From positions 22,249,900 through 22,313,899 of the forward strand of contig NC_081544.1 of NCBI RefSeq assembly GCF_901000735.1: a stretch of DNA of 64,000 nt, read 5' to 3'. Positions 44,901 through 57,900 of this stretch are shown piece after piece (position 1 is the stretch's first letter; every line of letters begins with the position of its first letter). Source of the DNA: Corylus avellana (taxonomy: Eukaryota; Streptophyta; Magnoliopsida; Fagales; Betulaceae). Below the pieces are notes generated by a model. The model saw nothing but the letters and a program-made list of their open reading frames with translations, had not been told where the DNA came from and did not search any database. Both the position numbers and the translations under genes were made by a program.

Positions 44901-46200
44901 TGAGCTGGCTGAGAAAGCGGTGAGTACTCTTATTTTCTGGTATATAACAGTAATTTCTCTTCCTTGCTCATTATAGCATGCATATGAGTAAATTATATTT
45001 TTGCAGGTTGCGGAGCTAAATGATGAGGGAAACTGGAGGAGTGGCCTTAGGGTCCGCTTAATGCTTAGACGCACGGTATATGCCAAATATTGAACTATTT
45101 TCTTCTTCATCCTTTGTTTGCAATCCAGCTGAGTGTATTCACTAATTCGCCCACTTAAATATAAAAGATAATAAACAAATAACTAAAGTGGTTATTCATT
45201 ATTGAAATACAAATAATAACAAATGAACAATTCATACTTGTAAAATAATAATAATGAATGAGCAATTCGTGTACAGGGGCTTTGCCTTTTTTTCTTTTAA
45301 TAAATTATTATTCATTAAAAGAAAAATAATGAATGAACAAAAAATATAGGAGGGTAGTTCATTTGCCAAAAATCATGTCCATCTTAACCTAATTATCTTT
45401 CCTGCAGTAAGGGAATAATCTAACACAAGTCATGAGATGCAGAAATTGAAACAAAGAGTGTGTTTGCGTGTATGAAAAATTGAACTTGTATGTGCAATCT
45501 TGGTTGGTCCCAAAACCAGGAAGGTTTGTACCTGTAGTTTCTGTCCAGTTTCTGCTCCATGGAATGCAATTCTAGTCATAGTTGATAGAGCTAGTTTGGT
45601 GTGAATGAAATTCGAGTGTATCCAATTACGGGATTAGTCCATTGATGTTCTTTGCAAATTTTCCATTTCCAGTCAAAAGCTTCTTCATCGCGAGCAAAAA
45701 AAGGGCATGATGGGGAAGTGAACTTTGAGGACGATGATACTTCTACGTCTGATCAGCAGCAAAATGAAAAACAATTGGAGTATCCTCACCAGCAGTCTGA
45801 TGCCCATCCATATGAATATACAGTAAGTGCTAGCGTATTGTTCATGACATGACATTCAAATATTTTAGTCAGAAATATGGATGACACATTTCCTCCCCCC
45901 TGCCTCCTTTTTCGCATATAATGATATTTTTTTTCTTCTTTCGTGTAGGGGGAGGAGCATGTCAATGAGAAGGATGGCGGACAGAGGAGAGGTCGAAGCC
46001 GTGGCCGGGGCAAGGGACGTGGGCGGGGTCAGCACCACCACAATAATCGCGGAAATCATGTGGGAACCCCCCCTTCAAGTAATATATGCAATAATGAGCT
46101 GCCAACAGTAGCCAAGCAGCCTCCAGGGCCCCGTATGCCAGACGGCACGAGAGGATTTTCAATGGGTCGGGGAAAGCCAGTTGCTGTGAATATTGCATAA
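38980..46200 (+). CDS. LARP6: La-related protein 6, plant type with PAM2 motif, 451 aa
   Basis: Exons: 38980-39387, 41435-41516, 41755-41849, 41955-42026, 42324-42403, 42505-42604, 44872-44919, 45007-45075, 45673-45822, 45949-46200. Phases close to 451 codons plus TAA. It is an RNA-binding protein expected to act on mRNAs in nucleus and cytoplasm. SRLNAQAPEFVPTP at 24-37 matches the PAM2 motif that binds the MLLE domain of poly(A)-binding protein. Residues 50-105 are Pro/His-rich. The La motif spans about 124-215 (VEYYFSDVNLATTDHLMRFI, VPISVVGSFKKIKAL) and the RRM about 220-318 (RIIVAENLPED, HAFVEYESVELAEKAVAEL). An acidic linker precedes an RG-rich tail (RRGRSRGRGKGRGRG) and a C-terminal GPRMPDGTRGFSMGRGKP like the SUZ-C motif. 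The PAM2 motif points to the LARP6b/c branch. Confidence 0.94.
40499..40880 (-). mobile_element. 5'-truncated LINE, 3' end only, in LARP6 intron 1
   Basis: On the minus strand a frame at 40879-40595 (SWRGQLGNTHALHMWRLVPL, CVMWCLWRKRNAHSFENNE) matches the C-terminal part of plant LINE reverse transcriptase polyproteins. It is followed by the 3' UTR with TATACAxxGGTTGCGCCCCT, TTACTTATC and poly-A (poly-T at 40506-40519). It belongs to the same tail family as the elements in ITPK4. No clean target duplication was found. Confidence 0.8.
43343..43636. repeat. Tandem duplication of a 147-bp unit in LARP6 intron 6
   Basis: CCTTCTCTCTCCTCAACAAAG begins at 43343 and recurs at 43490; the units differ at only a few positions. 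A shorter tandem, CATTCTTGCTGTTTTGGATC, lies at about 43198-43237. Loosely inverted ends (GGGTTACTATTACAGCATTC near 42893; inverse near 44153) hint that 42.9-44.15 kb is one inserted element, but this is weak. Confidence 0.7.
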
Positions 46201-47922
46201 TCACTCGGCATTCTACATATATTATTAACAGGGTTTTCTTGTATCTGTGCCTGCAAAAGTGTGTGTTTGGATGGGGAACTGTCTTCTTGTGTGGTGTTGA
46301 TGGCAGGGTTTTACAAGGGCTGTCAATCCATTGTAGTTTGAAAGAGGGGTCAAGTTAGCAGTATAAGCCGAGTACTTCATTCCGTTTGCTTATGTAATTC
46401 ACTAAGAATGATTAAGAAACAAGATGCTGTTTCTTTTTTTTTTTTCTTTTAATGTAGAAAGGAGAAAAAAAAAAAAAAAAAATAGTGGGGAGCCAGCAAT
46501 ACCTATTGGTAAATGTGAGTGAGGAAGAAAGAAGATTGCAATATAAACTGTTCATTACATTTCTCTTTCCCCGGCTCTCTGTCTCTCTGTCTCTCTCTCA
46601 CATCCCTTGGATTCTGAAACCCAGTTTTCACAAGATCCCAAATCTTAGAATTCAACTAAACTCAAGTAGCAGGAAAGTGTTTTTATGAAAAACTATGAGT
46701 ATGTAAAGTAATCCCTAATCATTTTTGGAACAAGACAGTTCTCAATTGTTTTCCAAGTAGATTAACATAATGCCCATTTTCTGGCATTACTCAATATCTC
46801 TAGAAAGTACAAAGTTCTGTGGATTCTCAAATGGTTTAACTAAATATTTGTATCAGAAAATTTTATGTCAAATGGTGGGATAAGTTCAACAATGAAGGAA
46901 TTATTGTCCAAGTCTAGAAGGAATTTTCCTCGCAAGTGACCCAGGAGCATTTTTTGGCAAACAAATCTAGCATGCAAACTGCAGTAGTTTATGCTATGTC
47001 TCAAGTGAAAACAAAAGATAAATTAAAAGACGTGTGTAAAGAATGGATGTTATAAGTTAATCAGTTTGATGATCAGGTTCAAGTTTTACTAACTTCTTCA
47101 ACCTCATCATCCACAAATCATCATACAAAGGTTGAGATCAATCCTTATCTCAGTTTAATTTACAAAGATTCTCAAAATCCTTATGACCTTGTCGAAATGT
47201 GAAGTTTCAATTTTAAGTTGTAAAGTCACAAATCTATGTGAAGTTTCAGAAGAAAATACTAAAGTAAATAATGAAGTTTCAAAAGAAAAAAAGAAAAAAA
47301 AAGACAAGTAAATAGTGTCACACTGACAAAGCAACTATTCATTAACAATGCCGTCGTCAGCGTTTAAAGACAAATTGTCTTTTTTATTTAAGAAAACTCT
47401 TAGTAAAGTTTTAGGTATCACCAAAAATACTCTTTAGAAAGTTTTTCATGTATCCTATGTTTTCCAGACTAATGCTATTCTCTGGCATTCCAAATTCAAC
47501 TTTGAAGTCAATTACTTTGAATTTAATTTGAAGTTTATTATCATGTCTTCAATTTCAATATATAGATTTCAATTGGCCCCGTTTGGAAAAAGGGCAATGA
47601 ATGTGATATGTTTCTTTGCTTTGCTTTGCTTTAGACCTAACCTTCTCTTGTGCTTGTAAGCCACACACCTTTCTCCGTTGCTTTAGGTACAATTTTGCTT
47701 CTTTTGTGAGAGCTCTGTTGAAGAGGTGACTATAGGATAAGGTGGTCCACAACTCATCACTCTTCCAAATACAAACAAATTCAGTTTTGTGTAATACTAA
47801 GATATTTCTCAAGGAAGGCTACTTCCAGTTAAAAAACACACCTGAGCTTTAGAATCAAACTTTTCCACCAAAAGTAAAGTATATTTGTTTTATAATTATT
47901 TTCATACGTAAAATCATCAACC
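46201..47922. other. Intergenic between LARP6 and tRNA-Ile
   Basis: It includes the LARP6 3' UTR, a poly-A run near 46466-46482 and AT-rich DNA. No gene is supported. Confidence 0.5.
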
Positions 47923-47996
47923 GGCCTATTAGCTCAGTTGGTTAGAGCGTCGTGCTAATAACGCGAAGGTCGCAGGTTCGAGACCTGCATGGGCCA
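47923..47996 (+). tRNA. trnI-AAU: tRNA-Ile, anticodon AAU
   Basis: 74 nt fold as a full cloverleaf: acceptor GGCCTAT/ATGGGCC with one U-G pair and discriminator A, a D arm with GCTC/GAGC, an anticodon stem TCGTG/CGCGA with loop CTAATAA (anticodon AAT, read by first base as inosine), and a T arm GCAGG-TTCGAGA-CCTGC. There is no intron. The A box (TAGCTCAGTTGG) and B box (GGTTCGAGACC) are standard. Confidence 0.97.
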
Positions 47997-48003
47997 ATTT
48001 GAA

Positions 48004-48011
48004 TTTTTTTT
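48004..48011 (+). terminator. Pol III terminator of tRNA-Ile
   Basis: A run of eight T begins 8 bp after the tRNA 3' end, the usual Pol III stop. Confidence 0.85.
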
Positions 48012-48190
48012 AAAATTTTTATTTTAAAAATCAATAAAATAAAGAAAATCTATTTTTATAATTAAAATCTCCGCCTAAAAACCACAACCCCGTAAAACTC
48101 GCCCACTCTCTTTCTCCACCTTCCTTGATTTCTTCACTTCCCAGTTCCCACTTTCAAAAACAAACAAAAAGCACCGCAAGGCCCAAAGCA

Positions 48191-51100
48191 ATGGTGGACT
48201 CAGACCCACCCACTCCCAACTCTAACCAGCTGGTCCTACAAACCCCACCGCCGCAACCACCACCACAACCACCACCGCCGCCGCCCTCCACACCCGCCAA
48301 ACCCGCATTCACCTTCCCTCAGAGGCCCCCCGTAAGAGTGACCACCCAGTTCGACAGCGACAGCTCCGTTTTCTTCCACAAAATCTCCTGCAAGTTCCTC
48401 AACTCCCTCGCCAAGCTCAAGTTCTCCTTCCAGAACGACAGCAAGGGGGAGATCATCCAGCCTCAAGTCACCTTCGTCTCCAAGTACCTCTCCATCCACT
48501 ATGATATCGAGGAGCAGAATGCCCTTCTCAATACCTCTCTCGAGGTCGGCCCCAGGTTGCAGCTCAGAGCTTTCCATGATGTCAAGGTCCAAAACACACT
48601 TCTTCTTTTTTGTCTAAAATTGTGGTTTTATGGTATATTGGGTGGCTTCTGGAGATGGGTGTTGTTTCTTGTTGGGTTTCTTTGATGGAAATGTTCAAAA
48701 GGTTTATGCTTGATTGGGTTTAATTTGAGTCTGTTCTTTCTTTTATATTATAGTTAGGTGTTTAATATGTCGTTTTGAAATATGGGTTTTTTGTTTGTTC
48801 GAGTGTAATTCCTCGCAGAATTGAAGTTTGGATTCAAGTGGGATTGATTGCTGACTCTGATTTTCAGATTTATTGAAAAAGCGGAGATCTTTGTTTCTTG
48901 CCCCATGTTGTAATGTCTTAGGATGTGGTTCTGGCTTCATAGACATTGATTGTTCACTTTCAAGAGCTTTTTCGTATGCAAGATACAATTTGTTGGTGTT
49001 TAAAGTTTGAACCCTGATTTTTCCTTTCTTATAAGAATTTCTTTAAGGAAAACATTGACGTGATATTTTATAATTATCCTTTAACTAATGCTTCTTGAGC
49101 TGAATTTCTTTCATTTTGCTAGGATTGCTGTAATTTATTTAAACTGTTTTATGCTTTTCTTCCATCTCTTTAACATGTCATAACTTTTAGGCACAACAAG
49201 GAGAGCTGTCCATGGTTGCAAACCTTGCAGATCCCGGCTATGCACTGGAATTGTCATCTCTAGTTCCATCCGTTGGTCCGGTGAGTATGATCCTTAGCAA
49301 AATTTGTGTCATCTTCTCATTTGAGCAAAGTTTTGAAGTTTTGTGTTGTAGGGCATTGATTAGTTTCCTGATTCTGCAGCCAAGAGCTACCCTTAAATTT
49401 CCCCTTGGTGAAGTATCGTTATTGGAACGAGAAGACGAGGAAGTAAAGAGAACATTGTCTATAAATGGGATTCTTAAAGGCCAAATTTTGAATGGAGTTT
49501 GCACTGCTCAATACAGCGATGAAGATTTGAAACTAAGATACATCTACAAGGTTGGCCTTTTTTAAAAATTTGCCTTTTCCCCCCATAATTCCAAGTGACA
49601 CAAGTGCCAGATGGCTAGAAGTGTGCTATTGTGCAGTACCCTTCTGGAAAATGGTGGGGTTGTTTGAATTTAGCTCTTTTTAAATTTTTTCATCTTTTCT
49701 TGGTTTCATTTTTTCAAACTATATTGTTTAAAGTTCGAGCTTATTTCAGGATGAGGAAATGTCATTTATCCCAAGTATTTCTTTGCCTTCAAATGCATTT
49801 TCGTTTGCATTCAAGCGTCGGTTTGGTCCTTCAGACAAATTAAGGTTAGAGGCTCTTCCTCTCTCTCTCCATACCTCCCTCCACTTACCGAAATTTTTTC
49901 TTTCTGTGGCCCATGATTCACTGGTGGTCTCATTATTAACTGATATATATGCTTCTTATTTGGTTTTATTCACTGTACTTAGCTTTCACACTAGGTGTGC
50001 TGTGTTATGCCTGGATGCAAAAAGTATCTTACTAATATCTTAATGATCAAGCTTATAAGACGATGCATATGTGCAGTACTCTCAAAACCCTTTCCATACC
50101 AATTTTAGCTGCAATTATGTCTCTCACGATGGGGTTGATGATTCTCAAATCACCATGTAGTCTTTAGCCCTGAGAGCTCAAAAAAATCTTGTATGGAAAC
50201 CATTCATTGTCACTAAATTGCAATGATGAGATGTATGTGAAACAACCAATGAAAATAGACACTATACTATGTACAGAGGCAGTGTTAGGCAGGGCTTAGC
50301 ACATTGGAAAAGCACTAGTGATTTTTTACTTCTGTGGCAATGCCAAACACATCTGATTTAGATGCCCACCTGTCCCACCTGTTCTTGCTGACATGGCCAG
50401 AGATTAAGTTCATCTCTCAAATTGTGGATTACTAAATTATGTGTTTAATATTGTTGGTTCATTTGCATAATTGGTATGAATATTCTCTATAAAGACCATG
50501 AAATGGTGAATGCAATACGTGCTTTGAGATTAATTGATTTGTGGCTTCTGTCATCCTTAATTTCTTATTTATAAGGGTAAATTACTGTATGCTGCCATGA
50601 GGTTTAGAAAATATTTAGGACTTACCTCATGTTTTCATAAACGACACTTTGTGCCCTAAGGTTGCTAAAAGTGTAACCCTAATTAGAATGATAAAAGAAC
50701 ATATTTGAACATTTAGCTGAACACCTCTTCTATATGCTAGACTTGTACTAGGGTCATTCAGTGTACACTCATTCTTAAAGAAGAAACAATAAACCTGGGC
50801 CTTTTGATCACTATTTCTCACTCTCTAGCAACGGCTACCAAGTTCTTTTTATTTTTATTTTTTTGTATGATTTAACCCATGTGATTTGTAAAAAGTAACT
50901 TGAGGTTATTTTGGATGGGAATCTAATTTGAACAGAAAGGAAGAAGATAGTGTCGCAGTTTGTAGTGACATGTGAGCATGGGTTGTTGTTAGGGTATACC
51001 TGCTATGTGGAACACAAGTCTCAGGTGCAGAGTGTTGTTTTGAAAATATTGAAAATAGGATGTAAGCAGGAGGTCTTGATTTTGACTCTCAATGAAAGCA

Positions 51101-53436
51101 AAACAATGTGTTTTTTCGAATATTGTAGATTTTGTTAGCTTTTTTGATTTCAGACGCCTTTAGGGTGGTTATAGTTTTTTGTGTATGAGGGCTCTGCCCT
51201 TTTCTTTCAATAAATTATTATTCGTATCGCCTTATGCTTTTTATATACATGTTGATTACTTATCAAATAAATAAATTATTATTCATTAAAAAAAAAATGT
51301 TAGCCCCAAACCATAAGGGAGGTTGGAATTTAATGGCGTACATTTAATATTTACATGTTCCAGGACTGAATTCAATGGCAGTGGTCCTTGGACCAAATGA
51401 CATCTTCTCCCTTAATAAATAAGGATTTCAATCCCATATGAGTTTGTGAGTTGTCTTTACCTATAAAAACATCAGTTGAGAAAAATTAAATCACAAAAGT
51501 GGAAAAAAATATCCTTAGGAAGCTCGGATGGTTAAAAAGGGCTAAAGTATTTACCTCTGATACATATTGGACACGTACTCCATGAATTAAGCGTTAATTT
51601 TTAAAGTCTGCTAATTTGCAACACGCTAGGATACTTTTGCACCACAAGATAGTAATACAAAATCTCTTATGGTATTGGAGAATGGATGCAGATTGTTATT
51701 GTAAATTGTTCATTGGACTTCATTGTTTCCTGTTCTTTTTTCTCCATCCATCTATTTCCAGCTTGGTTTTAAAAATCCTGATTTGTTATAATAATTTAAT
51801 GACCAGCTACTGGTACAATTTTGATTCCAACTTTTGGAGTGCGGTGTACAAGCACACGTATGGCAAGGACTTCAAGTTTAAAGCTGGTTATGATTCGGAG
51901 GTGCGGCTTGGCTGGGCATCTCTTTGGGTAAGTGTTTGCTAGGCTTCATTGCTTTCTGATGCTAAAACATCTCTTTTTTCTTGTTCTTTAATTTAATTGA
52001 GGGGTATAGAGAATTTACAGCTGATAATATTCTTGCCAGAGTGATACTTGTTATGAGCATTATATATCAAATATTTGATGTTCACAAACCTTTGGTGCTA
52101 TTATTCTGTTGATTTAATTATATTGCAAATAAACATTATGAGCACAGATATAGGGTCGATCGCATCCTTATGTTAGTATGATCAATTATGCCTATGCTGT
52201 TGTAACCAATGTATAATCTTTCTGTGTAATAATGTGAGAAGGGCTGCCATCGCTGATAGTTGACTTGGCCTTACTGAGTTCTATTTTGCTCTAAAAATAT
52301 TTTCTCTTACCGAGTTCTATCTTGCTTTAAAAAGATTTTCTCAATGTCCCCCCCCTTGCTCTCAAGTGGGACACATTCTAAGTTTGTTGACAGTATTAGA
52401 TGCCACGTGTTACTGCTTCCACTCTAAGAATTACTTGCTTTTCTGTGATCGATGTAGACATAGGATGATGTGCTCCTAGACCAGTTTCATATCCTCTTAT
52501 AAATGTTTGTAGAATATCTTAATAATTATTATCTAATCTCGATAGCCTAGTCTTGAATCCTTTGGTTGGGATATGGCCTCATTAGGCATTATTACACCAT
52601 GGTTGGTATGATGGTTAGAAAATAAAAACAGTGGAGTGGGGAGCCTAAAGGATAGGGAAGGGAGAGGTGTCCACTTCCCTCTAATGTCATTTGGTAGGAG
52701 GGAAGGAGAGAGTGAAAATTCAAATTTAACATTACATTCTCATTCAAATGGTTTAGAACTTTAAAGTGGGGGACAAAAGTGCAATTTCACATTAAGCCCC
52801 CCCTCCCCCCTCTTTCTCTGGTCACCAATCTGCCCATTTTGGGCAGATTGATTTTGGTGGGCCTGGGAGGTTTTGTTTTGCCACCCCTTCCTCGATTTTT
52901 CTGTCCTACCATAAAGATGAATTTCACCTCTTCCTCCTCTCCCTCCAAAATGGTGCTGGACTGTGGACTCTTTGATAGATAATTTTCTGATGTCTTTTGA
53001 TGATTGGCTTATTTTTATGGATGGATGGTTGAGATTCTTTTGTTCACTTCTTTTTAAAGCACTGGCTTAAGTGGTAATGAGAAAGGTGGCCAGCTTTGAC
53101 CATTTTATTTATTTCTTCACCTCTTGACTTTACCCTTTACTAAGATGTTCTCTAAGAGTGTTTTGGGAGTGCATGTAAAGTAAAAAAAATACCAAAGGGT
53201 TTATCAATTCTCAGCCATGTTAAAAAATTGCTGGATATATATATTTTTTTTGTCTGGAACTTTGAGCTCAGTTTTTTCATGGCTTCCTAATGATCTGGTT
53301 TCAGGTTGGAGATGAAGCTGGAAAAGCAAAGACAGCTCCAATGAAGATGAAAGTTCAATTCATGCTCCAAGTGCCACAAGATGACATTAAATCTGCAGCC
53401 TTAATGTTCCGGGTCAAAAAGAGATGGGACATATGA
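48191..53436 (+). CDS. OEP37: Outer envelope pore protein 37 of chloroplasts, 334 aa
   Basis: Exons: 48191-48586, 49191-49280, 49380-49550, 49750-49844, 51807-51927, 53305-53436. Phases close to 334 codons plus TGA, near the usual family length. It forms a cation-selective beta-barrel channel in the plastid outer envelope, inserted without a cleavable transit peptide. Residues 15-45 are a Pro-rich cytosol-like N-terminal segment. The barrel part shows alternating-residue strands (VTTQFDSDSSVFFHKISCKF, LAKLKFSFQND, FVSKYLSIHYDIEEQNALL, ATLKFPLGEVSL, YWYNFDSNFWSAVYKHTYGK, FKAGYDSEVRLGWASLW). It ends with LMFRVKKRWDI. A tRNA gene lies 195 bp upstream of the ATG, leaving a short promoter. Confidence 0.94.
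51150..51297 (+). mobile_element. LINE 3' tail in OEP37 intron 4
   Basis: CCTTTAGGGTGGTTATAG, CTTATGCTTTTTATATACAT and TTACTTATCAAATAAATAAA followed by poly-A match the shared LINE 3' end. A shorter related piece (GGGGCTTTGCC, TTAATAAATTATTATTCATT) lies near 45270-45325 in LARP6 intron 8. Confidence 0.6.
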
Positions 53437-54821
53437 TAAGTCTGTTTCTTGATGGCCTCTTCTTCTTTCTTATACATTAGACTTGTTGGTTCTATATGGT
53501 AGTGCAGTTTTGGGACATATCTCCCGTTGTACTGATGCTTATTGCTACATAATGCACATCAATACGTTAAGTTTCTATTTCAAAATCATAATTCTAGTAG
53601 CCACCACGTGACAGGAAGATTCCTTGGAAGGCCGTCTCCTGCTGCAATGTTGAGTGCTTATTTTTGCTGCATGACATTTTCTATCTGATCATTTCTCTTC
53701 AAACTAATATATTTGCAGCATTGTGGTAGGGATGGACAGCTCACTTACAGAAGGTTGTGCTTGGTTTACCTCTCCTTTTAAGGCAATCAAAGATTCAAAA
53801 GTTTCCACCATTCATGCCCACTTTGCCTCACAAGATTTCTTATAGTTTTTTTATTTAAAAAAAAAAAAAAAAAACTCATAAAATAAATCCGTACATTAAT
53901 TCTATGATACCCTAGCTGTACCTGTTTATTCCAGAAGGAAACATACAAGGTACTTATTGTCGCCCACCACAACCAAATGGTAGCTAATACAACCACTTAG
54001 CAAATAACGTTAAATCTAGTCAAATGTCAACCAATTGTCATACTTGAGAATCCCAACTAAAACTTGGACCTTACAGCAAAGCAAATAGATAAGAAATCCC
54101 ATAAGTGGGTGGAGCTCGAAATTTCAGAGGCAGAAGAGTTGTTTTCATATTGAGTTTAGATAGAAATGCTAGAAGAAGAGAAGGCAACGGGAAACAAGTA
54201 TGCAGAATCTTTGCCCTAACAAATAGTAAATCCATGTGTTTTTTACTGTCACCTGGCAGATTGCATAAAGTTAAAAAATACATCATAATAACTAGCTTTT
54301 GTTTTGTATAAAGGGATCCTCAAAGCTATTTTTTGGCACCCTACCAAACAAAAAAAAAAAAAAAAAAAGAAGAGATTATTGTGATTTTTTTTATTAAAAA
54401 GTTTCACTTTCCATTTCAGAAAGCTGTTCTTCAGCAATAAAGTTTACAAGATTAAAATAATGCTCATCATTACATTGAAAAACATGAATCTTTTATAGAG
54501 GTATGAAATGAAGCACAAATTCTATTAGTTAATATCATATGGTAGTTAAATAAATAACTTTTCTTTGGGCTATATATATATATATATATATCTTGATTTA
54601 TGATGGGCTAAGATTCCTTTTTGTTCTTCTTAATTTTTTTTTTGGGGCCTAATTTTGAGAGAAAAAAAAGATTCAAAGCGTTTTACCAGTCAAAAATAAA
54701 GAACAAAAAAGGTACGGAAAGTGAAACCCATTTTCTTAAATTCCTTTCATATCTCGTACTATATGATATCCTAATGCTCCAATAAAAAGAAAATCCTGGA
54801 TTTCTGTGTGTGTTGTGTGTG

Positions 54822-54857
<36 letters not shown>

Positions 54858-54969
54858 ATTGTGTGGGATTGGATTTTCCTTTTTGCTTCCTTGAAAAAGG
54901 GGGTTGGAAAGAAGAAAGGAGGAGGGAAAGCAAAGCTGCCCAAAAGAAGAAAAACAGAGAGGTGAAAGA
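53437..54969. other. Intergenic between OEP37 and the Rossmann-protein gene
   Basis: It contains the OEP37 3' UTR, poly-A runs near 53857 and 54349, a (TA)n run at 54571-54591 and a (TC)n run at 54824-54852 within the likely 5' UTR or core promoter of the next gene. No gene is seen. Confidence 0.6.
54824..54852. repeat. (TC)n microsatellite upstream of the Rossmann-protein gene
   Basis: About 14 TC units, 118 bp before the ATG at 54970. CT-rich tracts at this position are common in plant core promoters and 5' UTRs. A second (TC)n run follows directly after exon 1 at 55231-55253. Confidence 0.9.
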
Positions 54970-57900
54970 ATGAGTACAACCTTACCTTTGAGGCTGTTGT
55001 TGCCTCTGACAACTACCACCACTTCTTTCTCTTTCTCTTGCTCTTCCTCTTCCTCGTCTTCTTCTTCTTCTTCTTCGCCAGACTTTCCTTGCAAATCCCT
55101 GAAAGCCGTCCATTCTGCAAGCCCCAATTTCAGTCTCTACTCTCCCTCTTCCCCTTCATCTTCATCATTTCCTCTTCCTCACCACAGATGTATCCGAAAA
55201 CACAGGCGCTCTCTCTCCAGACCAACGGTATCTCTCTCTCTCTCTCTCTCTCTGTGCGTGTGTGTGCGTGTTTGAATGAATGAATTAAAGAGTTGGGTTT
55301 TGCTAATTGTGATGTTTTGGATGCAAAAGTTAGTAAATTTCTGAGCTTTGGGGGTTTCTCATTCTTACCTTTTGTTCGAAATACGTTGGCTATGCTGGGT
55401 TTCTGTTCATTCTTTGCATTCTATTATGTCCTCTCTCCCTCTTCACCATCTTCATTTAGCTTTCTATCTCTTGATTTATAACGGAGATTTGAAAATTGGG
55501 TCTTGCTTGTCCAAGTGACTGAGGGGCTCCTCAGAATTGAACTGAAGGATGCCGTAATGGGATTTTGTTTTTAATGTGTATGGTGTTGCAGTAATGAAAC
55601 ATGGGTTGGATTTATATTGTTGAATGGCTGTTGATTGTGATTTGTTTAATTTTTTCCAATTTGAAGGTAGGATATCCCTTGTTGAGGTCTGTTTTGCATT
55701 TTACTTCAATATGTAAGGAATTGAATCTCTATTGGTTAACTCAAATTGTTAGATAAATTAAGTCATCCTGCACTTTTCTTTTCTTTTCTTTTCTTTTTTT
55801 TCTTTTCTTTTTTTTTAAGTTTCCCCTTTATGTCTATTGAATAGTACTATTATATTTTATAGACTCGCAAGTCGTAAGAATTTTTGTTTATCTGATGATT
55901 TTGTGGGTAGAGCCATAAGTCTAGATTTGTTGTTGAGTAGTGTAGTGATGGTGTCAGAATTGGATACTGTGGCTATGTGCCTAATGAAGAGAATTAATAT
56001 GTATATATGTTGGTAAGAGATCACAAACAAGAATCACAGGTTTGTTTATCCAATGTATGATGGACCGAGTTATTAGAGAGACGATTTTTTGTGTGTTGGG
56101 GGTTTATGTGAGACTAGAAATCATTGTGATGTAAACGGTTATTGTTAGAAGTTCATAACTTATTCAATCAAGGACAACCAGACAAGTCACAGGCGTTAAT
56201 GTATCTACATTTATGGCTCTTCAATAATCCTCTAGTGTATCTGGTGGAATGTGAGCTCCTATAAGTTCTTCTTCAATTTCATATGTGCTCAATCCAAACA
56301 GTTGGAATATAAGGCTTTGTTTAGTTGACTATATATCAGATGTTATTATGTCTTTTACAATGCATAATCACTTACAGGGAATAATCAAGCTCCCTGTAAA
56401 CTTCTTGGTCTTGAAATGATCAGGTTTGATAGATGGAAATTGCAGTGTGAGACTATCACTCCACTATCAACATAAATAAAGCTCATGTTAGCTTGAACTT
56501 GTATGATCACCACTATTGTGGGCAGTTGGTTTTCACTAATGATTTACCACCAGGGACTCTGTTTTTATGTACTGGTATAGTGGCTTTGTGGACATGTGAG
56601 AAGAGAGCAAGACATGGATAATTGGAAATATGAAGAGGAGAATGTTGTTCGCATGTTTGGTTCAGATGATGAGGTTGGCACTCAAATTCCAACGCAAGCC
56701 CAATCTATTGTAGAAGGATCAGGGACAGTTCTGATATCAGAGTTTAAACCTGTTCAAGACGTAGATTATCTACAGGTATGTAATTATTGTGTTCCAAAAT
56801 GGTTCTTGTTCTTTATTTTCATTTTGCTTCTTTTCTTTTCTTTGGTGTGGGGGGTGGGGGGTGTGTTATTCAACAATGATGCATAATAGAGGCTTAAATG
56901 CATATGTGAGTTGCATTTTTAGTTGCAACTAAGGATGACAATGGGACTGATTGAGCAATTGATCCTGCTCCCCCCACAAAAAAAAAGGTGGGTTAGATGA
57001 TGAATGAGGTGGATATAGGGGTCTGAGTGTGAACCAACTTGGGTTCAGAGTAGGTCCAAGGGAAGGTCCAAGGCTGCATGGTCCTAAGTATGTATTCAAA
57101 TTTGCCCTTTGTTCCTTACCTGCTGGCTGCCTCTGAACCTCATGCACCATTGGTGCTGTTGCATTCTTCACTTTGACTTTGACTTTTTCTATACCAATCA
57201 AAGAGCCATAGTGGTGAGATTGAGAATCCTAAAACAATTTAGCTCTTTTTCAAAGAAAGGAAGGGAATTTTGGGTTCTTAGGGGGCTGTCTCCATCTAAA
57301 TCTATAGATTTGCCCATGGTGTGAGAAGGAAATCAGGGTAGGCTGAGCACTGACCCCCTGAAGCCAGTGCTTAGCCCCTGCCATTGGTAGTTGGTTTCGG
57401 TATTGAGCAACTGGCCAGGGGGCTAGCTATCAAACCAAACCGACCTGTTTCAGGTTGTTAGGTAGTCGGTTTATCGACCATCCAACCCGATTAGCTCCTT
57501 CAGCACTCCTTTCTCCTTCAGCTATGGTTCCCCTGAATCAAACCTCAATCCTAGCTCTAGCGCCATCTTCAGCTCCCCCTCTAGATCCCTCAATAATTCT
57601 TGCTTCTCGCCCTCCTCCTTTGCCTACTACACTCGAATTGCCATGGCGCTCGTGCCTTGTGTTGCCATCCTCCTTGACATTGGTGGGACCCTCATGGTGC
57701 TGGCAACCCTAACCTGGACCTCTTGGTGTCCTACATCCTTGACTCTCTCGGCTTCAAGCCCAATACCTTCTTCTCCATTTTGCTCTCCTTCTCATCTTTG
57801 CACATATCACCTTTTTCTTCTCCACCCCTTCAGGCAAGGAGAGATGTTCTTCCAGAAGGGTCGAAATGGGAAGGTGTTATTTTTTATTTATAAAAATATA

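Noticed and set aside
48236..48592. 118-codon minus-strand frame opposite OEP37 exon 1
   Set aside because: Complement of the Pro-rich OEP37 coding exon; low complexity.
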